NCBI RefSeq assembly: GCF_027474845.2 | Contig: NZ_CP107031.2 | Location: forward strand, 3,363,001 to 3,427,000 | Source: Maribacter aestuarii | Lineage (GTDB): Bacteria > Bacteroidota > Bacteroidia > Flavobacteriales > Flavobacteriaceae | DNA length: 64,000 nucleotides | Direction of reading: 5' to 3' | Shown: piece by piece, positions 37,542 to 46,121 of the stretch | How the letters are laid out: the number at the start of each line of letters is the position of its first letter | How positions within the stretch are numbered: position 1 is the first letter of the stretch | The notes under the pieces: model-generated | Seen by the model: only the letters and a program-made list of their open reading frames with translations | Told to the model about the DNA's origin: nothing | The model's database searches: none | Position numbers and translations under genes: made by a program

Positions 37542-40319
37542 TCACAACTTCTCTTTGAGATACTTCGCTGTAAAAGATTTCTCACTTTTAATAACTTCTT
37601 CCGGTGTACCTTCCGCCAATAATTGCCCGCCGTTTTCGCCACCACCAGGACCAAGGTCAATAATGTAATCGGCACATTTGATCAATTCAATATTGTGCTC
37701 AATTACTACAATGGAATGTCCCTTTTTGATGAGGGCATTGAAAGACTTTAACAATTTTTGGATATCGTGAAAATGAAGCCCAGTAGTGGGTTCATCAAAA
37801 ATAAAAAGTGCCTTGTCCTTGGTAGTCCCTTTCACCAAAAAGGAGGCTAGCTTTATACGCTGCGCTTCACCGCCGGAAAGGGTAGAGGAAGACTGGCCTA
37901 AAGTAACGTAGCCTAAACCGACATCTTGTAGCGGTTTTAGTTTCCCTACAATTTTTTTCTGTTCCCCAGCTTCAAAGAAGGCAATGGCATCATCGATGGT
38001 CATGTTAAGGACATCATCAATATTGCAATTGTTGAAGGTAACTTCCAAGACATCTTTCTTAAAACGCTTTCCACCGCAGGTGTCACATTCCAAATGTACA
38101 TCTGCCATGAACTGCATCTCTACCGTAATTTCTCCTTCTCCTTTACATTTTTCACAACGACCACCGTCAACGTTAAAAGAAAAATGTTTGGCTTGGTAGT
38201 TTCGAATCTTACTCAGTTTTTGGCTGGCATATAGGTTACGGATGTCATCATAAGCCTTTATATAGGTCACAGGGTTGGACCGGGAAGAACGGCCAATCGG
38301 ATTTTGGTCTACGAATTCTACATGTTTAATATGGCTGTATTTACCCGATACCGATGTAAATTGCCCTGCCTTTTCGCCATAACCACCGACTTCTTTTAAG
38401 ATAATAGGGTACAAAAGCTTCTTGACCAATGTACTCTTACCACTACCGGAAACTCCCGTGACTACGGTGAGCATGTCCAGAGGAAAAGTCACATTGATAT
38501 TCTTTAGGTTGTGTTCCCTTGCACCTTTTATTTCAATATGGTTTTTAGACGTTCTTCTGTCCTTTGGAACTTCTATTTCCAAGGTCCCGTTAAGATAACT
38601 AGCCGTTAGGGAGGTCGATTTTAAAATTTCCGACAGGGTGCCTTGTGCAACTACCTCGCCGCCATGGGTACCGGCTTCTGGACCTATATCAATAACCACG
38701 TCGGCCGCTTTCATAATGTCCTCATCATGTTCCACCACGATTACCGTATTACCCAGATTCCTTAAGGATATTAATACTTCAATCAGATTTTCTGTGTCCT
38801 TAGGGTGCAGCCCAATACTAGGTTCGTCCAATATGTACATGGAACCTACCAGACTACTTCCCAAAGATGTTGCTAGATTTATACGCTGACTTTCTCCTCC
38901 AGACAAGGAGTTGGACTTCCGGTTTAGGGTTAAATAATTCAATCCAACTTTATCCAAAAAGCCCAAGCGGGTATTGATTTCTTTTAGTAGACGGTTGGCG
39001 ATGTGCGCGTCATTTTTGCTCAATTCCAATTGTCCAAAGAAAATAATCAACTTTTCTATGGATAATCCTACTAATTCCGATATGGAGGTTCCACCCACTT
39101 TTACGTAATCTGTTTCCGGTCGCAAACGCTTGCCGTTACAAATATTGCATTTGGTCTTGCCCCTATATCTTGAAAGCATCACCCTATTCTGGATTTTATA
39201 ACTTTTTTCTTCCAATGTTCCAAAGAACTTATGAAGTCCAATGAAATGGTCGTTCCCGTCCCAAACCAATTTTTGTTGTGCTTCGCTAAGCTCGTACCAA
39301 GGCTTATGTATGGGGAAATCAAATTTATAGGCAGAATTCACCAATTGATCACGATACCAGCTCATGCTCTCGCCTCGCCAAGGAAAAACTGCATTTTCAT
39401 AAATAGACAATGCAGTGTTGGGAACCACCAAGTCCTCATCAATACCTATTACATCCCCATATCCCTCACATTTCGGACAGGCTCCGTATGGGTTATTGAA
39501 ACTGAACAGATGAACGTTGGGCTCCAAAAATTGCATGCCGTCCAACTCAAATTGGTTACTAAAAAGAGTCTGCCGATTATTATCTAACGATTCTATAATA
39601 CACTGTCCTTTGCCTTCAAAAAACGCCGTATCAACTGCGTTTGCCAAACGATTATAAAAGTCCTCGTCATTTTTGGTGATGATTCTATCAATAACCAAAT
39701 CGAACTCCTTTCCAATGTCTTCGGGTGCTTGATCTATCCGAATTACCTTGCCTTGATATTTGATACGTGCGTAACCCTGTTTGGCAAATAATTGTAAAGA
39801 TTTTATAGCATCCCTATCTTTTCTAATGCTAATTGGCGCCAGAAGCAACAGTTTTGTATTTTCCTCAAAAGATTTAATATGCGCTACAACATCCGTAACC
39901 GTATCTTTTTTCACCTCTTTTCCGGAAATGGGTGAGAAGGTCTTTCCGATGCGCGCATAAAGCAACTTCATATAATCATATATCTCAGTGGTCGTACCTA
40001 CCGTTGAGCGCGGATTGGTAGAGTTTACTTTTTGTTCTATAGCAATAGCCGGTGCTATACCTTTAATATAATCAACTTTTGGTTTGTCCAATTTCCCTAA
40101 AAACTGTCGTGCGTAGGACGATAGACTTTCTACATAACGCCGCTGACCCTCGGCATATAAGGTGTCAAAGGCCAAACTCGATTTTCCGGAACCGGATAAT
40201 CCTGTAATTACGACCAGTTTGTTTCTTGGGATGACAACATCAATATTTTTAAGATTGTGCAGCTTTGCACCTTTGATGATGATATTTTCTTTGGGGCTTA
40301 TTTCGGCTATGGAGGGCAT
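37542..40319 (-). CDS. uvrA: Excinuclease ABC subunit A
   Basis: A 925-aa damage-recognition ATPase of nucleotide excision repair, working with UvrB. ATG 40319 is preferred because a -7 element lies just upstream, inside what would otherwise be coding. ATPase 1 has [12 protein letters not shown] and ATPase 2 has [11 protein letters not shown]; both signatures read LSGGE. The zinc sites are visible: [12 protein letters not shown] (first), and CEKCKGEGE with CDTCGGKRF (second). [15 protein letters not shown] lies in the UvrB-interaction region. It is complete; paralogues of uvrA occur in the phylum, so the copy number is not known from this window. Confidence 0.95.
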   Translation of the reverse strand: MPSIAEISPKENIIIKGAKLHNLKNIDVVIPRNKLVVITGLSGSGKSSLAFDTLYAEGQRRYVESLSSYARQFLGKLDKPKVDYIKGIAPAIAIEQKVNSTNPRSTVGTTTEIYDYMKLLYARIGKTFSPISGKEVKKDTVTDVVAHIKSFEENTKLLLLAPISIRKDRDAIKSLQLFAKQGYARIKYQGKVIRIDQAPEDIGKEFDLVIDRIITKNDEDFYNRLANAVDTAFFEGKGQCIIESLDNNRQTLFSNQFELDGMQFLEPNVHLFSFNNPYGACPKCEGYGDVIGIDEDLVVPNTALSIYENAVFPWRGESMSWYRDQLVNSAYKFDFPIHKPWYELSEAQQKLVWDGNDHFIGLHKFFGTLEEKSYKIQNRVMLSRYRGKTKCNICNGKRLRPETDYVKVGGTSISELVGLSIEKLIIFFGQLELSKNDAHIANRLLKEINTRLGFLDKVGLNYLTLNRKSNSLSGGESQRINLATSLGSSLVGSMYILDEPSIGLHPKDTENLIEVLISLRNLGNTVIVVEHDEDIMKAADVVIDIGPEAGTHGGEVVAQGTLSEILKSTSLTASYLNGTLEIEVPKDRRTSKNHIEIKGAREHNLKNINVTFPLDMLTVVTGVSGSGKSTLVKKLLYPIILKEVGGYGEKAGQFTSVSGKYSHIKHVEFVDQNPIGRSSRSNPVTYIKAYDDIRNLYASQKLSKIRNYQAKHFSFNVDGGRCEKCKGEGEITVEMQFMADVHLECDTCGGKRFKKDVLEVTFNNCNIDDVLNMTIDDAIAFFEAGEQKKIVGKLKPLQDVGLGYVTLGQSSSTLSGGEAQRIKLASFLVKGTTKDKALFIFDEPTTGLHFHDIQKLLKSFNALIKKGHSIVVIEHNIELIKCADYIIDLGPGGGENGGQLLAEGTPEEVIKSEKSFTAKYLKEKL

Positions 40320-40336
40320 ATGTTTTTCTAAGTTTG

Positions 40337-40344
40337 CAAAGATA
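40337..40344 (-). promoter_or_regulatory. Bacteroidota -7 element for uvrA
   Basis: TATCTTTG on the minus strand, 17 bases before the chosen uvrA ATG; supports the start at 40319. Confidence 0.5.
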
Positions 40345-40414
40345 CAATATGGCACTTTCAATAACCAGTAAAAGACTTTGATCCTATTTAAAAGGGGAAA
40401 ATTTTCACATTTTT

Positions 40415-40443
40415 TTTGGAGTATTTATTTTTTTCTATCTTTG
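40415..40443 (+). promoter_or_regulatory. Bacteroidota-type promoter for first sigma gene
   Basis: TTTG at 40415-40418 and TATCTTTG at 40436-40443, 17 bases apart. The inferred leader to the ATG at 40564 is about 115 nt and holds a small CCCTAATTCC / GAACTAGGG hairpin, room for post-transcriptional control. Confidence 0.6.
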
Positions 40444-40563
40444 ATGCTCACAAAAAATCAATTCGCCTATAGCGCACCTTTACTTTTTTATGTTAGAATA
40501 GTAACCCACACGACCCTAATTCCTTAGAACTAGGGGCAAATTTTAACCCAAATAAGTAAAGTT

Positions 40564-41145
40564 ATGGAACTACGAATTGAAGACTCCCAGCTAGTTAAGG
40601 AATATATAAACGGTAGTGAAAAAGCCATTGAGGTACTCATTAACCGTCATAATGCTCGGCTCACAGGTTTTATCTACTCCAAAGTTGGAGACCGTGAATT
40701 AACCGAGGATATTTTCCAGGATACTTTTATGAAGGTTATCCGAACGCTTAAGCGTGGAGCCTATAATGAAGAAGGCAAGTTCCTACCTTGGGTCATGAGA
40801 ATTGCCCATAATCTGGTCATAGATCATTTTAGAAAGAACAATAGAATGCCTATGTACGGCGAAACGGAAAGCTTCAATATTTTTTCTATGATGGGTGATG
40901 AACGCCTAAATGCGGAGAAACAACTTATAAAGGATCAAATTGATTCGGATTTGATCAATATGATAAAAGAGCTTCCAGAGGATCAGCAACAGGTTTTGGA
41001 AATGCGTATTTATAAGGATATGAGTTTTAAGGAAATTTCGGAGAACACTGGAGTTAGTATCAATACTGCTTTAGGGAGAATGCGTTACGCCCTCATTAAT
41101 CTTAGAAAGCTCGTGGAAGCAAATAATATTGTTTTGACGAATTAA
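40564..41145 (+). CDS. RNA polymerase sigma factor (ECF-type), copy 1
   Basis: A 193-aa sigma-70-family factor with regions 2 and 4 only. Region 2 includes LTEDIFQDTFMKVIRTLKRG and LPWVMRIAHNLVIDHFRK; region 4 is the helix-turn-helix from MSFKEISENTGVSIN to LGRMRYALINLRK. No membrane-spanning anti-sigma gene is adjacent. The first downstream reading frame is a 47-aa protein at 41220. The second sigma gene at 41680 aligns to it over its whole length without gaps, about three-quarters identical by eye. Target promoters cannot be named. Expression is likely from the promoter at 40415-40443. Confidence 0.9.
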   Translation: MELRIEDSQLVKEYINGSEKAIEVLINRHNARLTGFIYSKVGDRELTEDIFQDTFMKVIRTLKRGAYNEEGKFLPWVMRIAHNLVIDHFRKNNRMPMYGETESFNIFSMMGDERLNAEKQLIKDQIDSDLINMIKELPEDQQQVLEMRIYKDMSFKEISENTGVSINTALGRMRYALINLRKLVEANNIVLTN

Positions 41146-41219
41146 TTTGCCGAAGGTCGAGTAGATCTACTATATTTATTTTCCTGGCGTTCTATTATTG
41201 AACCCGAAACCGCAGTTAT

Positions 41220-41363
41220 ATGGAAAAAATATACGCAAATAAAAAAGGTAAGTGTAAGTTGGTAAAGGCAAAACCGGAAACTATTAACTTCTTGTTGAGC
41301 TATTCTAAATCACTTAATATTACTAAAGCAAAAGGAATTGAGTTCGAGAGTAATCTGAACTAA
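41220..41363 (+). CDS. 47-aa microprotein, copy 1, downstream of sigma factor
   Basis: A complete 48-codon frame starts MEKIYANKKGKCK and contains the hydrophobic core PETINFLLSYSKSL, ending FESNLN. It starts 74 bases after the first sigma stop and ends just before a strong terminator. It aligns without gaps to the second microprotein at 42341: I count 23 of 47 identical residues, including MEKIY, TINFLLSYS and the final L-N. No membrane helix or signal peptide. Paralogy plus the constant position argue that it is a real gene. Function unknown; regulation of the sigma factor is an inference. Confidence 0.8.
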   Translation: MEKIYANKKGKCKLVKAKPETINFLLSYSKSLNITKAKGIEFESNLN

Positions 41364-41383
41364 GTTTTATAACCACAAAATAT

Positions 41384-41425
41384 AGAAGCCCTAAGGAATA
41401 ATTTCCTTGGGGCTTCTATGTTTTA
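41384..41425 (+). terminator. Terminator of first sigma/microprotein unit
   Basis: A long hairpin, AGAAGCCCTAAGGAA / TTCCTTGGGGCTTCT (about 14 pairs), followed by a short T-rich tail. Confidence 0.8.
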
Positions 41426-41679
41426 AATTTTACGATAGAGGAGATTTCTTTAATTATCAAGAAAATAATTATATACATTCCTTGTATTAAGTTTCTCACG
41501 CAACTGCTATCAAGACCATTTATTGTACTGAAAATTATGTTTTCGTTGTTTCACATCAAAAAAAGGTGGTTTTACAACATACTTTTTCCTGAAGGGGGTC
41601 TTTTATCTAGTTTTATCTCAGATTTAATAATCGAACTAACAGTACTAACAAGATTCCCCAAATCTTAAATCAAAAGAAA
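41426..41679 (+). other. Non-coding leader region before second sigma gene
   Basis: AT-rich and without an open frame of any size on either strand that I would call a gene. I find no full TAnnTTTG promoter. Candidate sites are only partial (for example TATGTTTT near 41536). The second sigma gene must be driven from here or by read-through. A long leader of this kind is also seen before the first sigma gene. Confidence 0.5.
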
Positions 41680-42270
41680 ATGACTAATATGGAATTACAA
41701 ATGGAAGACTCAGAATTGGTAAGAGATTACATCAGTGGTGATGAAAAGGCTCTTGAAGTGTTAATCAACAGACACAACCAACGTATCACAAGTTTTATAT
41801 ACTCTAAAGTTTTGGATAGGGATATCACAGAGGATATCTTTCAAGATACTTTCATAAAGGTTATTAAGACCTTGAAGAAAGGTACCTATAGTGAAGAAGG
41901 AAAGTTTTTGCCTTGGGTTATGCGAATTTCCCATAATTTAATCATCGATCATTTCAGGAAGAACAAAAGAATGCCAAAGTTTGAAGGAAGCGATGATTTC
42001 AACATCTTCTCCGTAATCGGCGATGATAAACTAAATGCGGAAAAGCAGATAATCAAAGATCAAATTGATACGGATTTGCGCTATTTGGTAGAAGAACTTC
42101 CAGATGATCAAAAAGAGGTTTTACTTATGAGAATTTATAAGGACATGAGCTTCAAAGAGATATCTGAAAACACTGGAGTGAGTATTAACACTGCGCTGGG
42201 AAGGATGCGCTATGCTTTAATCAATCTCAGAAAAATCATAGACAAACATAATATCGTACTTACCAATTAA
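41680..42270 (+). CDS. RNA polymerase sigma factor (ECF-type), copy 2
   Basis: A 196-aa paralogue of the factor at 40564, with the same architecture. Gapless alignment to copy 1 starts at MELQMED, so ATG 41689 (193 aa, the same length as copy 1) is as likely as ATG 41680 (MTNMELQ). Region 2 has ITEDIFQDTFIKVIKTLKKG. Region 4 from RIYKDMSFKEISE through LGRMRYALINLRK is identical to copy 1, so both should recognise the same -35 sequence. Differences concentrate in the linker (MPKFEGSDDFNIFSVIGDDK). It is followed by the second 47-aa microprotein. Confidence 0.9.
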   Translation: MTNMELQMEDSELVRDYISGDEKALEVLINRHNQRITSFIYSKVLDRDITEDIFQDTFIKVIKTLKKGTYSEEGKFLPWVMRISHNLIIDHFRKNKRMPKFEGSDDFNIFSVIGDDKLNAEKQIIKDQIDTDLRYLVEELPDDQKEVLLMRIYKDMSFKEISENTGVSINTALGRMRYALINLRKIIDKHNIVLTN

Positions 42271-42340
42271 ACGGTAAAAATTTAATCGAACAATATTTCC
42301 ATTTTAGTTGCGTTAATTTAAATGTAACAACAATGGAAAT

Positions 42341-42484
42341 ATGGAAAAAATTTACTCTAATTACCAAGAACAGACCGAGTTTAATAAAGTTTGCCCAAAA
42401 ACAATCAACTTTTTGTTGAGTTATTCACAGGCACTTTATGACATCGAGTATAAAGATTTAAGGTTTGAAACTTTTTTGAACTAA
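42341..42484 (+). CDS. 47-aa microprotein, copy 2, downstream of sigma factor
   Basis: A 48-codon frame opening MEKIYSNYQEQTEF with the core PKTINFLLSYSQAL, ending FETFLN. It starts 70 bases after the second sigma stop, the same arrangement and length as copy 1. An overlapping ATG at 42333 is in another frame and gives no homologous protein. The stop lies directly before the shared terminator. Together with copy 1 it defines a small protein family tied to these sigma factors. Confidence 0.8.
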   Translation: MEKIYSNYQEQTEFNKVCPKTINFLLSYSQALYDIEYKDLRFETFLN

Positions 42485-42515
42485 TAAAAGGCCCGCTATT
42501 TGCGGGTCTTTTTAT
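42485..42515. terminator. Terminator between sigma unit and nth
   Basis: AAAGGCCCGC-tatt-TGCGGGTCTTT with T-rich flank. The 3' end of the convergent nth gene runs into the hairpin (stop at 42496-42498). Confidence 0.8.
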
Positions 42516-43161
42516 TTTTATAATATTCGTCTAGCACCTTTTTCCTACCAATGGTACTGGTAATTACGTCTTTTTCCAGATTCCATCCTCGTGCCGGGGA
42601 ATAATCCCTTCCATACCAAATTATTTGAAGGTGTAAATCGTTCCATAATTCTTTAGGAAACAAACGTTTAGCATCCTTTTCTGTTTGAACAACATTTTTC
42701 CCGTTAGAAAAACCCCATCTGTACATCAATCTGTGAATGTGCGTATCTACCGGAAAAGCGGGGATACCAAAGGCTTGTGATACTACAACGCTCGCTGTCT
42801 TATGGCCAACCGCTGGTAATTCTTCTAGAAGGGCCATATCTTTGGGTACCTCGCCATTATATTTTTCAATCAAAATTTTTGATAATCCGTATATTCCTTT
42901 GGACTTCATGGGTGAAAGCCCCACCGGCTTTATGATTTCTCGAATTTCCTCCTCGGACATTTTAATCATATCAAACGGATTATCAGCTCTTTCAAAGAGC
43001 AACGGAGTAATTTTATTAACGCGTACGTCGGTACTTTGAGCGGATAAGAGTACCGCTATAAGCAGGGTATAAGGGTCTTTATGTTCTAAAGGAACAGGAA
43101 TAACAGAATAAAGCTCTTGTAATTTGGAAATTGTGAAGGCCACTTTTTCAGCTTTCGTCAT
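42496..43161 (-). CDS. nth: Endonuclease III (Nth), lacking the Fe-S cysteine loop
   Basis: A 221-aa base-excision-repair DNA glycosylase and AP lyase for oxidised pyrimidines. The helix-hairpin-helix is LLEELPAVGHKTASVVVSQAF with the catalytic Lys (in GHKTA). The catalytic Asp is in FPVDTHIHRLMYR. In E. coli Nth the C-terminus carries a four-Cys [4Fe-4S] loop; here that region (IIWYGRDYSPARGWNLEKD) has no cysteine. Other Bacteroidota Nth proteins share this, so it is probably genuine. Start ATG 43161. Confidence 0.9.
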   Translation of the reverse strand: MTKAEKVAFTISKLQELYSVIPVPLEHKDPYTLLIAVLLSAQSTDVRVNKITPLLFERADNPFDMIKMSEEEIREIIKPVGLSPMKSKGIYGLSKILIEKYNGEVPKDMALLEELPAVGHKTASVVVSQAFGIPAFPVDTHIHRLMYRWGFSNGKNVVQTEKDAKRLFPKELWNDLHLQIIWYGRDYSPARGWNLEKDVITSTIGRKKVLDEYYKNKKTRK

Positions 43162-43169
43162 TTTTTGTT

Positions 43170-43177
43170 TAATTTTG
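43170..43177 (+). promoter_or_regulatory. Bacteroidota -7 element for bcp
   Basis: TAATTTTG, 35 bases before the bcp ATG. Confidence 0.45.
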
Positions 43178-43212
43178 AGCGAAATATTTTAAACATAAAA
43201 TTGTATAATACC

Positions 43213-43665
43213 ATGAACACATTGAAAGTAGGAGACAAAGTCTCGCCATTTTCAGCCAAAGATCAAGATGGCAATACTATTAATTTATCCGATTATTCTG
43301 GAAAAAAATTGATTGTTTTTTTCTATCCTGCCGCAAATACTCCCGGATGTACCGCAGAAGCCTGTAATTTAAGGGATAACTATAAAGCACTACAAGCAGA
43401 AGGCTATGAGTTATTGGGCGTAAGTGCGGATAGCCAAAAGAAACAAAGCAATTTTAAGAATAAATACGAGTTTCCTTTTCCATTGTTAGCGGACGAAGAC
43501 CATACGGTTATCAATACTTTTGGAGTATGGGGACCTAAAAAGTTTATGGGCCGTGAGTATGATGGTATCCATAGAAAAACTTTTGTGATTGACGGTAGTG
43601 GTAAAGTAACCAATGTTATAGACAAAGTAAAAACGAAAGATCACGCTGCACAACTATTAGGATAA
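43213..43665 (+). CDS. bcp: Thioredoxin-dependent thiol peroxidase (Bcp/PrxQ)
   Basis: A 150-aa peroxiredoxin that reduces peroxides with thioredoxin. The active-site segment is FFYPAANTPGCTAEACNLRD, with the peroxidatic Cys in PGCT and the resolving Cys five residues later, the PrxQ pattern. ATG 43213 (MNTLKVGDKVSPF) is the family-like start; the open frame upstream from 43165 overlaps the promoter region and adds unrelated residues. It is monocistronic with its own terminator. Confidence 0.93.
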   Translation: MNTLKVGDKVSPFSAKDQDGNTINLSDYSGKKLIVFFYPAANTPGCTAEACNLRDNYKALQAEGYELLGVSADSQKKQSNFKNKYEFPFPLLADEDHTVINTFGVWGPKKFMGREYDGIHRKTFVIDGSGKVTNVIDKVKTKDHAAQLLG

Positions 43666-43691
43666 GAAAAGCCCCTATTTAGGGGCTTTTG
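43666..43691. terminator. Bidirectional terminator after bcp
   Basis: AAAAGCCCC-tattta-GGGGCTTTT hairpin with A and T flanks, between bcp and the convergent orphan gene. Confidence 0.85.
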
Positions 43692-43692
43692 T

Positions 43693-45153
43693 TTATACTT
43701 CTTCTTTTTTCTCCTCTAAAGTTCTTTTGGTAAACAGTTTTTTCTCTTTTATAATTTCTGCAATACCTTCCGGAAGCATCTCCTCCCAACCGTCTTCATC
43801 GTTCATAATTTTCTTTAGTACATCCCTGGAGAAAATGTGCATTATTTCCGGCTCGTAATCAATTATATCCATCACCTTTCCGTTGTATTTAAAGAATTTA
43901 TAAAGTTCTTTCATTCTAGGGTGGACCTTAACGTTGTTACTGGTCATTACCTGACCCGTATCCGGATTTTTCATTGGATAGAGGTAGACCTGTAAATCCT
44001 TGAAGAACAATTTTCCAAAGGCTTCCAAGATTCCCCCACTTAAATGGCGATAATATTTCTCATCAAAAATGTCAATCAAGTTGTTGACCCCCATGGTAAG
44101 CCCAATTCTATTTTTGGTATAATTATTAAAATACTCTACCAGTTTGTAGTATTCCTGAAATTTAGAAATCATAACCGAATGGCCCAATGAGCACAAGAGT
44201 TCCGCACGGCCCATAAAGTCCTGTTCGTCAATCTCCCCAGATGCCTTAAGGTTGGACAGGGTTATTTCAAAAATAACTATGGTATTGTCTTGTTCCACTT
44301 GTGGGTCGCGAATAAAGATATCATATGATTTCTGGAACATATCCATATTCACTTTGGTCACCGGCCTAAAGCTTCCTCGTAAAGCCAGAATGTTCTTCTT
44401 GTAAAGAACCGCAGCAGGTAGTAAGTTATTTCCATCCGGCCCGAACATTACGGCATCCGTCATATCATTCCTGATCAGCTGAAGACTCATTAACCTATTA
44501 TCCACTTCTTTAAAGCTTGGACCGTTAAAGTTTATCATATCAATCTCTACGGTATCCTTATCGATATGGTCATAGAGATATTTAAGCATTTTCTTGGGCC
44601 TATCATATTTGTAAAATGCACCATAGATTAGATTTACACCAAGAATGCCTAACGTCTCTTGCTGAAGTCGAGCTTCATTCTGCTTAAAGCGGATATGAAG
44701 TATAATTTCATCAAATTCTTTTTGTTTGGGGTCCAGTTGGTAACGTATACCCACCCATCCGTGACCTTTATAGCGCTTCGAAAAATCTATGGTGGCTACA
44801 GTATTGGCATAGGAAAAAAACAGTCTTTCAGGATGATTTTCCCTACTTATCCGCTCCTCCATCAAAGCCATTTCGTAGGATAACATCGTTTTTAGACGTG
44901 CCTGAGTAACATAGCGTCCATCTTTTTCAACTCCGTAAATGGCATCGCTAAAGTCTTTGTCATAGGCGCTCATGGCCTTGGCAATGGTACCTGAAGCTCC
45001 ACCAGATCTAAAAAAATGACGTGCCGTCTCCTGTCCAGCGCCTATCTCCGCAAAGGTACCGTAGATGTCGGGGTTAAGATTGATTCGTAATGTTTTTGCC
45101 TTAATGGACGGAATGTTCTCGAAGGTAGGATCTCGCTTTAAAACTGAAGACAT
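43693..45153 (-). CDS. Conserved protein of unknown function
   Basis: A 486-aa soluble protein. It opens with RDPTFENIPSIKAKTLRINL, then IYGTFAEIGAGQETARHFFRSGG (region about residues 31-53), a strongly conserved block in Bacteroidota homologues. No signal peptide, helices spanning the membrane, Walker motif or nucleotidyltransferase HxGH is visible. Database labels for this family such as nicotinate-nucleotide adenylyltransferase or TonB receptor are therefore unsupported. The IGAGQETARHFF segment looks like a glycine-rich site preceding a helix, but I do not assign an activity. It is monocistronic with its own -7 element. Confidence 0.75.
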   Translation of the reverse strand: MSSVLKRDPTFENIPSIKAKTLRINLNPDIYGTFAEIGAGQETARHFFRSGGASGTIAKAMSAYDKDFSDAIYGVEKDGRYVTQARLKTMLSYEMALMEERISRENHPERLFFSYANTVATIDFSKRYKGHGWVGIRYQLDPKQKEFDEIILHIRFKQNEARLQQETLGILGVNLIYGAFYKYDRPKKMLKYLYDHIDKDTVEIDMINFNGPSFKEVDNRLMSLQLIRNDMTDAVMFGPDGNNLLPAAVLYKKNILALRGSFRPVTKVNMDMFQKSYDIFIRDPQVEQDNTIVIFEITLSNLKASGEIDEQDFMGRAELLCSLGHSVMISKFQEYYKLVEYFNNYTKNRIGLTMGVNNLIDIFDEKYYRHLSGGILEAFGKLFFKDLQVYLYPMKNPDTGQVMTSNNVKVHPRMKELYKFFKYNGKVMDIIDYEPEIMHIFSRDVLKKIMNDEDGWEEMLPEGIAEIIKEKKLFTKRTLEEKKEEV

Positions 45154-45173
45154 GTTTGTTTATTTGCTTTTAA

Positions 45174-45181
45174 CAAATTTA
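45174..45181 (-). promoter_or_regulatory. Bacteroidota -7 element for the orphan gene
   Basis: TAAATTTG on the minus strand, 20 bases before the ATG at 45153. Confidence 0.45.
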
Positions 45182-45328
45182 TAAATATCAAACCATCTAA
45201 CCCCTTTTAGATGGAAAAATTTGCAATTAGTTCTGGCTTTCCTAATTTAAACAATTTTATTGCCATAATTCCTTATAGAAGGCATTTTAAGCTCATGCTC
45301 ATATGGGATAAATTAGGGAAATAAGGGT

Positions 45329-45336
45329 TAAATTTG
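45329..45336 (+). promoter_or_regulatory. Bacteroidota -7 element very close to ATG
   Basis: TAAATTTG ends 5 bases before the MBL ATG, so the transcript would start at or almost at the start codon. No -33 TTTG is seen. Confidence 0.3.
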
Positions 45337-45341
45337 TCATC

Positions 45342-46118
45342 ATGACAGAAGGCCTTAAAATTACATTTTTGGGAACAGGCACCTCCCAGGGAATACCCAT
45401 TATCGGGAGTACTCATCCGGTGTGTTTGAGTGATGATCCTAGGGATAAAAGGCTTCGCGTATCTGTTCTATTGTCCTGGGATGATTATAATGTAGTTATT
45501 GACTGTGGACCTGATTTTAGACAGCAGATGTTGACCCATAATGTCTCTAAACTACATGGAATTCTTTTCACCCATGAGCATTCCGATCATACAGCGGGTA
45601 TAGATGACATTAGACCTTATTTTTTTAGACAGGGAGATATACCCATTTATGCCCACGAGCGTGTTATACAATCGCTTAATAAAAGATTTGATTATATATT
45701 CGATACAAAAGATAGATACCCTGGAGCACCGGCAGTAGCTATCAATGAGGTAAAAAAAGAGAAGCCCTTCAGGTTATGCGAAAAAACGGTTATCCCAATT
45801 GAGGCCCATCACAATCGTTTACAGGTTTTTGGATATCGGATAGGGGATTTTACCTATCTAACGGATGTGAAGTTCATAGAACCTAAAGAATTAGAAAAAA
45901 TAATGGGCTCCAAAATTTTGGTGGTCAATGCCTTACGGATAGAGCCTCATCACTCTCATTTTAACTTAGAGGAAGCTTTGTCTTTTGTAGCCCGGATAAA
46001 GCCCGAGAAAGCATATTTTACCCACATTAGCCATTTGTTAGGATTTCACGCAGAAGTAGAACAAAACCTTCCGGAAAATGTACATTTGGCCTATGATAAT
46101 TTAATCATAAACTTATAA
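45342..46118 (+). CDS. PhnP-like MBL-fold metal-dependent hydrolase
   Basis: A 258-aa cytoplasmic metallo-beta-lactamase-fold protein. Metal ligands are in the HxHxDH motif THEHSDHTAGID, with further ligands near IPIEAHHNRL, TYLTDVKFI and FTHISHLLG. A GTGTSQGIPIIG loop at residues about 9-20 is typical of the PhnP/ribonuclease Z-like branch (phosphodiesterase chemistry). The physiological substrate is not known, and no phosphonate genes are near. It is followed 3 bases later by a membrane-anchored small protein. Confidence 0.88.
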   Translation: MTEGLKITFLGTGTSQGIPIIGSTHPVCLSDDPRDKRLRVSVLLSWDDYNVVIDCGPDFRQQMLTHNVSKLHGILFTHEHSDHTAGIDDIRPYFFRQGDIPIYAHERVIQSLNKRFDYIFDTKDRYPGAPAVAINEVKKEKPFRLCEKTVIPIEAHHNRLQVFGYRIGDFTYLTDVKFIEPKELEKIMGSKILVVNALRIEPHHSHFNLEEALSFVARIKPEKAYFTHISHLLGFHAEVEQNLPENVHLAYDNLIINL

Positions 46119-46121
46119 TTC

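Noticed and set aside
42333..42340. Alternative ATG for the second microprotein
   Set aside because: It is in a different frame and its product has no similarity to the paralogue.
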